From positions 219,111 to 283,110 of the forward strand of contig JAIXMR010000018.1 in NCBI GenBank assembly GCA_025677835.1: a DNA stretch of 64,000 nucleotides. The letters are read 5' to 3'. The position numbers and the translations under genes were made by a program. The notes under the pieces were generated by a model. The model was given only the letters and a program-made list of their open reading frames with translations, was not told where the DNA came from and made no database searches. Below, one piece after another: positions 62,248 to 64,000 of the stretch. Positions within the stretch are counted from its first letter, which is position 1. Every line of letters begins with the position of its first letter. Source of the DNA: Sporodiniella umbellata. Taxonomy: Eukaryota; Mucoromycota; Mucoromycetes; Mucorales; Rhizopodaceae.

Positions 62248-63455
62248 TCGTGTATCTCATCCTGTCTTCTCTTGTTTTTTTTTTTTTTTTTTTTTTTTGT
62301 AGCAGTCTAATATCAAAGTAAATCGACCAACATGTTTGCTATTCCTATTTTTTTTTTTTTTTTTTTTTTTTTTGGCTGTCCTTTGACTCTTATCGAGTTT
62401 CTGCATCAGCTTCATCAAGCTGGTCTCTATATCTTTTGTGTTTTATTTTCTCTAACAAGTCCATCCAACTAATGTTGTGAAATATCAACCTTTTTTATTT
62501 CCTGAAAGCGTTTTCAAATTTGCATCATTCCAAGTGCCTTCGATCACTTTTGTATTCTCGCTATACACTTTTTTTTGCTTTGTTCTTGGAATCTGTTATT
62601 TATCTGCTATCTTCTAACTTATTTAAAGAGCGGTAGAATTTGCATAAGTTGGTATAAAAGATGGACCTTGGCAAAATAAAGCTCTTGATGATATTCAATA
62701 AAGTTTCCTTATTTTGGATAGGCATAGTAGCCAAAATCATGTACTTTTTTGCTGTCTTATTCTCACCACCCAGTGCATCAGACACACCCTTTTTACTGTT
62801 TTCTTTTTCTTAGGACTTGGGTTTATACAGCTGTACCAGAGTGTCCCCTTTCTAATTTTTAAAGAGATTTTAGTGCCAGTATCAGATAGAAAGTGGTAAC
62901 TATCAACAAAAAAAAAAAAAAAAAAAAAAAAACAGTATCTGATTGAATATGATTAGCCTTATGTAGGAAAATACAACACCTTTTAAACAGACAACTGATT
63001 GAACTTTTCCATAGGCTGAGAACATATCTATTAGAAAAAAAAACGATAGAAAGTCTTTTTCAGATGAGCAAACAATCAAATAAATACGGGTACCCTAGTA
63101 GAACATTCTTTTAAACATTTGTGTCGTAACACTTTCACTATAAATATATCAAATACAGCAAACTACAATGGCCTATGAAAACTTTTTTTTTTTTAAGGAT
63201 CTAAGCTAAAAGCTAGCAATACATGCTGTAATGTTATTCTAACTATCTATAAAATTTGTTTTTGTCGTAACAATCTATGGGGTTTTAGATCTTTATTACC
63301 CCTCAACTTACTTTCTGTAAACAGTGAGCCCGATTACTGTTCCTTTTTTAATGGTGACAGCTGATTGGCGCTAAAACCCAGACATGCCTTGACGAGCCTG
63401 ACCAAAAGCCACCCATGTTTGAGACGACATATTTTTTTATCTCTTTCCTGCAACG
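62248..63455. other. Intergenic spacer with long homopolymers
   Basis: About 1.2 kb. T22 and T24 runs sit near 62277-62298 and 62350-62373; A26 near 62906-62931. A 16-base sequence shared with 24500-24515 lies at 62670-62685. No gene found. Confidence 0.5.
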
Positions 63456-63752
63456 ATGATGACCCAACGAATGTTTTCTTCCAGTGCAAATCTTGCAGCT
63501 CAATACTACAAAATTACCTTAAAGAGATCAGCCATCGGCCTTCCTGAAGACATTCGTGGTGCTTCTAAAACATTGGGATTATTTCGCCTTCACCAAACCA
63601 CTTATAAGCCTGTCAATGCTGGTAACGCAGGTCTTATTCTCAAGCTAAAAGAACTTGTCAAAGTCGAATTACTCGACAGTCTTCCTACTAATGCAGAATT
63701 GTCAGCAAATAGGCCTGCAAGAGGTTATTCAGTTGTCGGCCGCAAGCTGTAG
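63456..63752 (+). CDS. Mitochondrial ribosomal protein uL30m (L30/MRPL33)
   Basis: Single exon, 98 residues from tandem ATGs at 63456. A short basic/Ser presequence (MMTQRMFSSSANLAAQ) precedes YYKITLKRSAIGLPEDIRGA, LGLFRLHQTTYKPVN, AGLILKLKELVKVEL and a short tail. The KITLxRSxIGxP and LKELVKVE blocks are diagnostic of bacterial-type L30. It sits on the large mitoribosomal subunit. Confidence 0.93.
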   Translation: MMTQRMFSSSANLAAQYYKITLKRSAIGLPEDIRGASKTLGLFRLHQTTYKPVNAGNAGLILKLKELVKVELLDSLPTNAELSANRPARGYSVVGRKL

Positions 63753-64000
63753 TTTACATATTATCACATTTATACATACAACAAACGTAGAAATAAAAAA
63801 AAAGCTTTAGTACAAACCGATCATTGTTGCAGTTGCCTGATGTGAATCTACTAAAGAGTTCTAATTTGAAAAAGAAGAAATCAGGGAAAAAGAAAAGGGA
63901 GACGCCTACGCTTATTTTTTTTTTTTTTTTTGGACACAAAACAAAACGACACCGGGACATGACTACTACCTCCCCGATAAAAGTGTGAACACACCCAATG
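63753..64000. other. Window end; possible start of next gene
   Basis: After uL30m there is T18 near 63914-63931 and then an ATG at 63959 (MTTTSPIK, followed by GTGTGA, a possible donor) that could begin a gene running out of the window. Too little sequence to judge. Confidence 0.25.

Overview
The window is nuclear DNA of a filamentous early-diverging fungus. The best fit is Mucoromycota, probably Mucorales. The reasons are: AT-rich spacers full of 15-30 nt poly-T/poly-A runs; dense short introns (mostly 45-80 nt) with GT..AG ends, CTAAC/CTAAT-like branch sites and frequent GTAAGT donors; fungus-specific families (KCH potassium channel family, HAD 'Swiss Army Knife' protein, a Crz1-like zinc finger); and genes that budding yeasts lack but basal fungi and animals keep (CARM1, TMEM18, ARMC8, an OSR1/SPAK-type kinase). 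I placed exons by hand from splice signals and checked that phase stays consistent through each gene. Protein identities come from recognised motifs, not from a database search. || Layout. 49-1423 (-): an ornithine-decarboxylase-like protein that has lost key catalytic residues. 2310-2902 (+): TMEM18. 5130-6477 (+): KCH-family potassium transporter. 7721-8560 (+): C2H2 transcription factor. 9246-11546 (+): Prp4 spliceosomal kinase. 11912-13479 (+): CARM1-type arginine methyltransferase. 13880-15135 (+): Tom40, convergent with the Rsp5/NEDD4 ubiquitin ligase at 15243-17955 (-). 20305-21622 (-): homeodomain factor. 22819-23945 (+): tRNA m3C methyltransferase. 24706-25278 (-) and 25517-26180 (+): divergent RPS9/RPL21 pair. 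26865-27553 (+): secreted Thr-Pro-Pro repeat protein. 28015-28218 (-): Cox17. 28373-29042 (+): unidentified four-exon gene. 29151-30664 (+): HAD_SAK protein. 30947-33338 (-): OSR1-like STE20 kinase. 34428-35553 (+): RPS4 with a box C/D snoRNA inside intron 2. 35902-37223 (+): WD40 protein. 39522-40169 (+): RPL10. 42412-44682 (+): coiled-coil, proline-rich protein. 45046-47688 (-): ARMC8/Gid5. 49212-50903 (+): aspartyl-protease-fold protein with altered active-site motifs. 51153-52066 (-): V-ATPase subunit c, built with two microexons. 52491-53949 (-): NAP1. 54063-54900 (-): unidentified membrane-protein gene, N-terminus unresolved. 55620-55850 (+): mini C2H2 protein. 56274-57452 (+): glutaminyl cyclase. 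57709-58092 (+): small membrane protein ending in a PPxY motif. 58859-62247 (+): trifunctional C1-tetrahydrofolate synthase. 63456-63752 (+): mitochondrial uL30m. || This is ordinary chromosomal gene space with no operon or mobile island. Possible functional links are Rsp5 with the PPxY membrane protein, and the grouping of translation genes (RPS9, RPL21, RPS4 with its snoRNA, RPL10, uL30m). The most novel candidates are: (1) the ODC-derived pseudoenzyme, a possible fungal antizyme inhibitor; (2) the OSR1-like kinase with five RFx[V/I/L] docking-type motifs in its own tail; (3) the aspartyl-protease homologue with DTS and DTA in place of DTG; (4) the microexon architecture of the V-ATPase c gene; and (5) the RPS4 intronic snoRNA.
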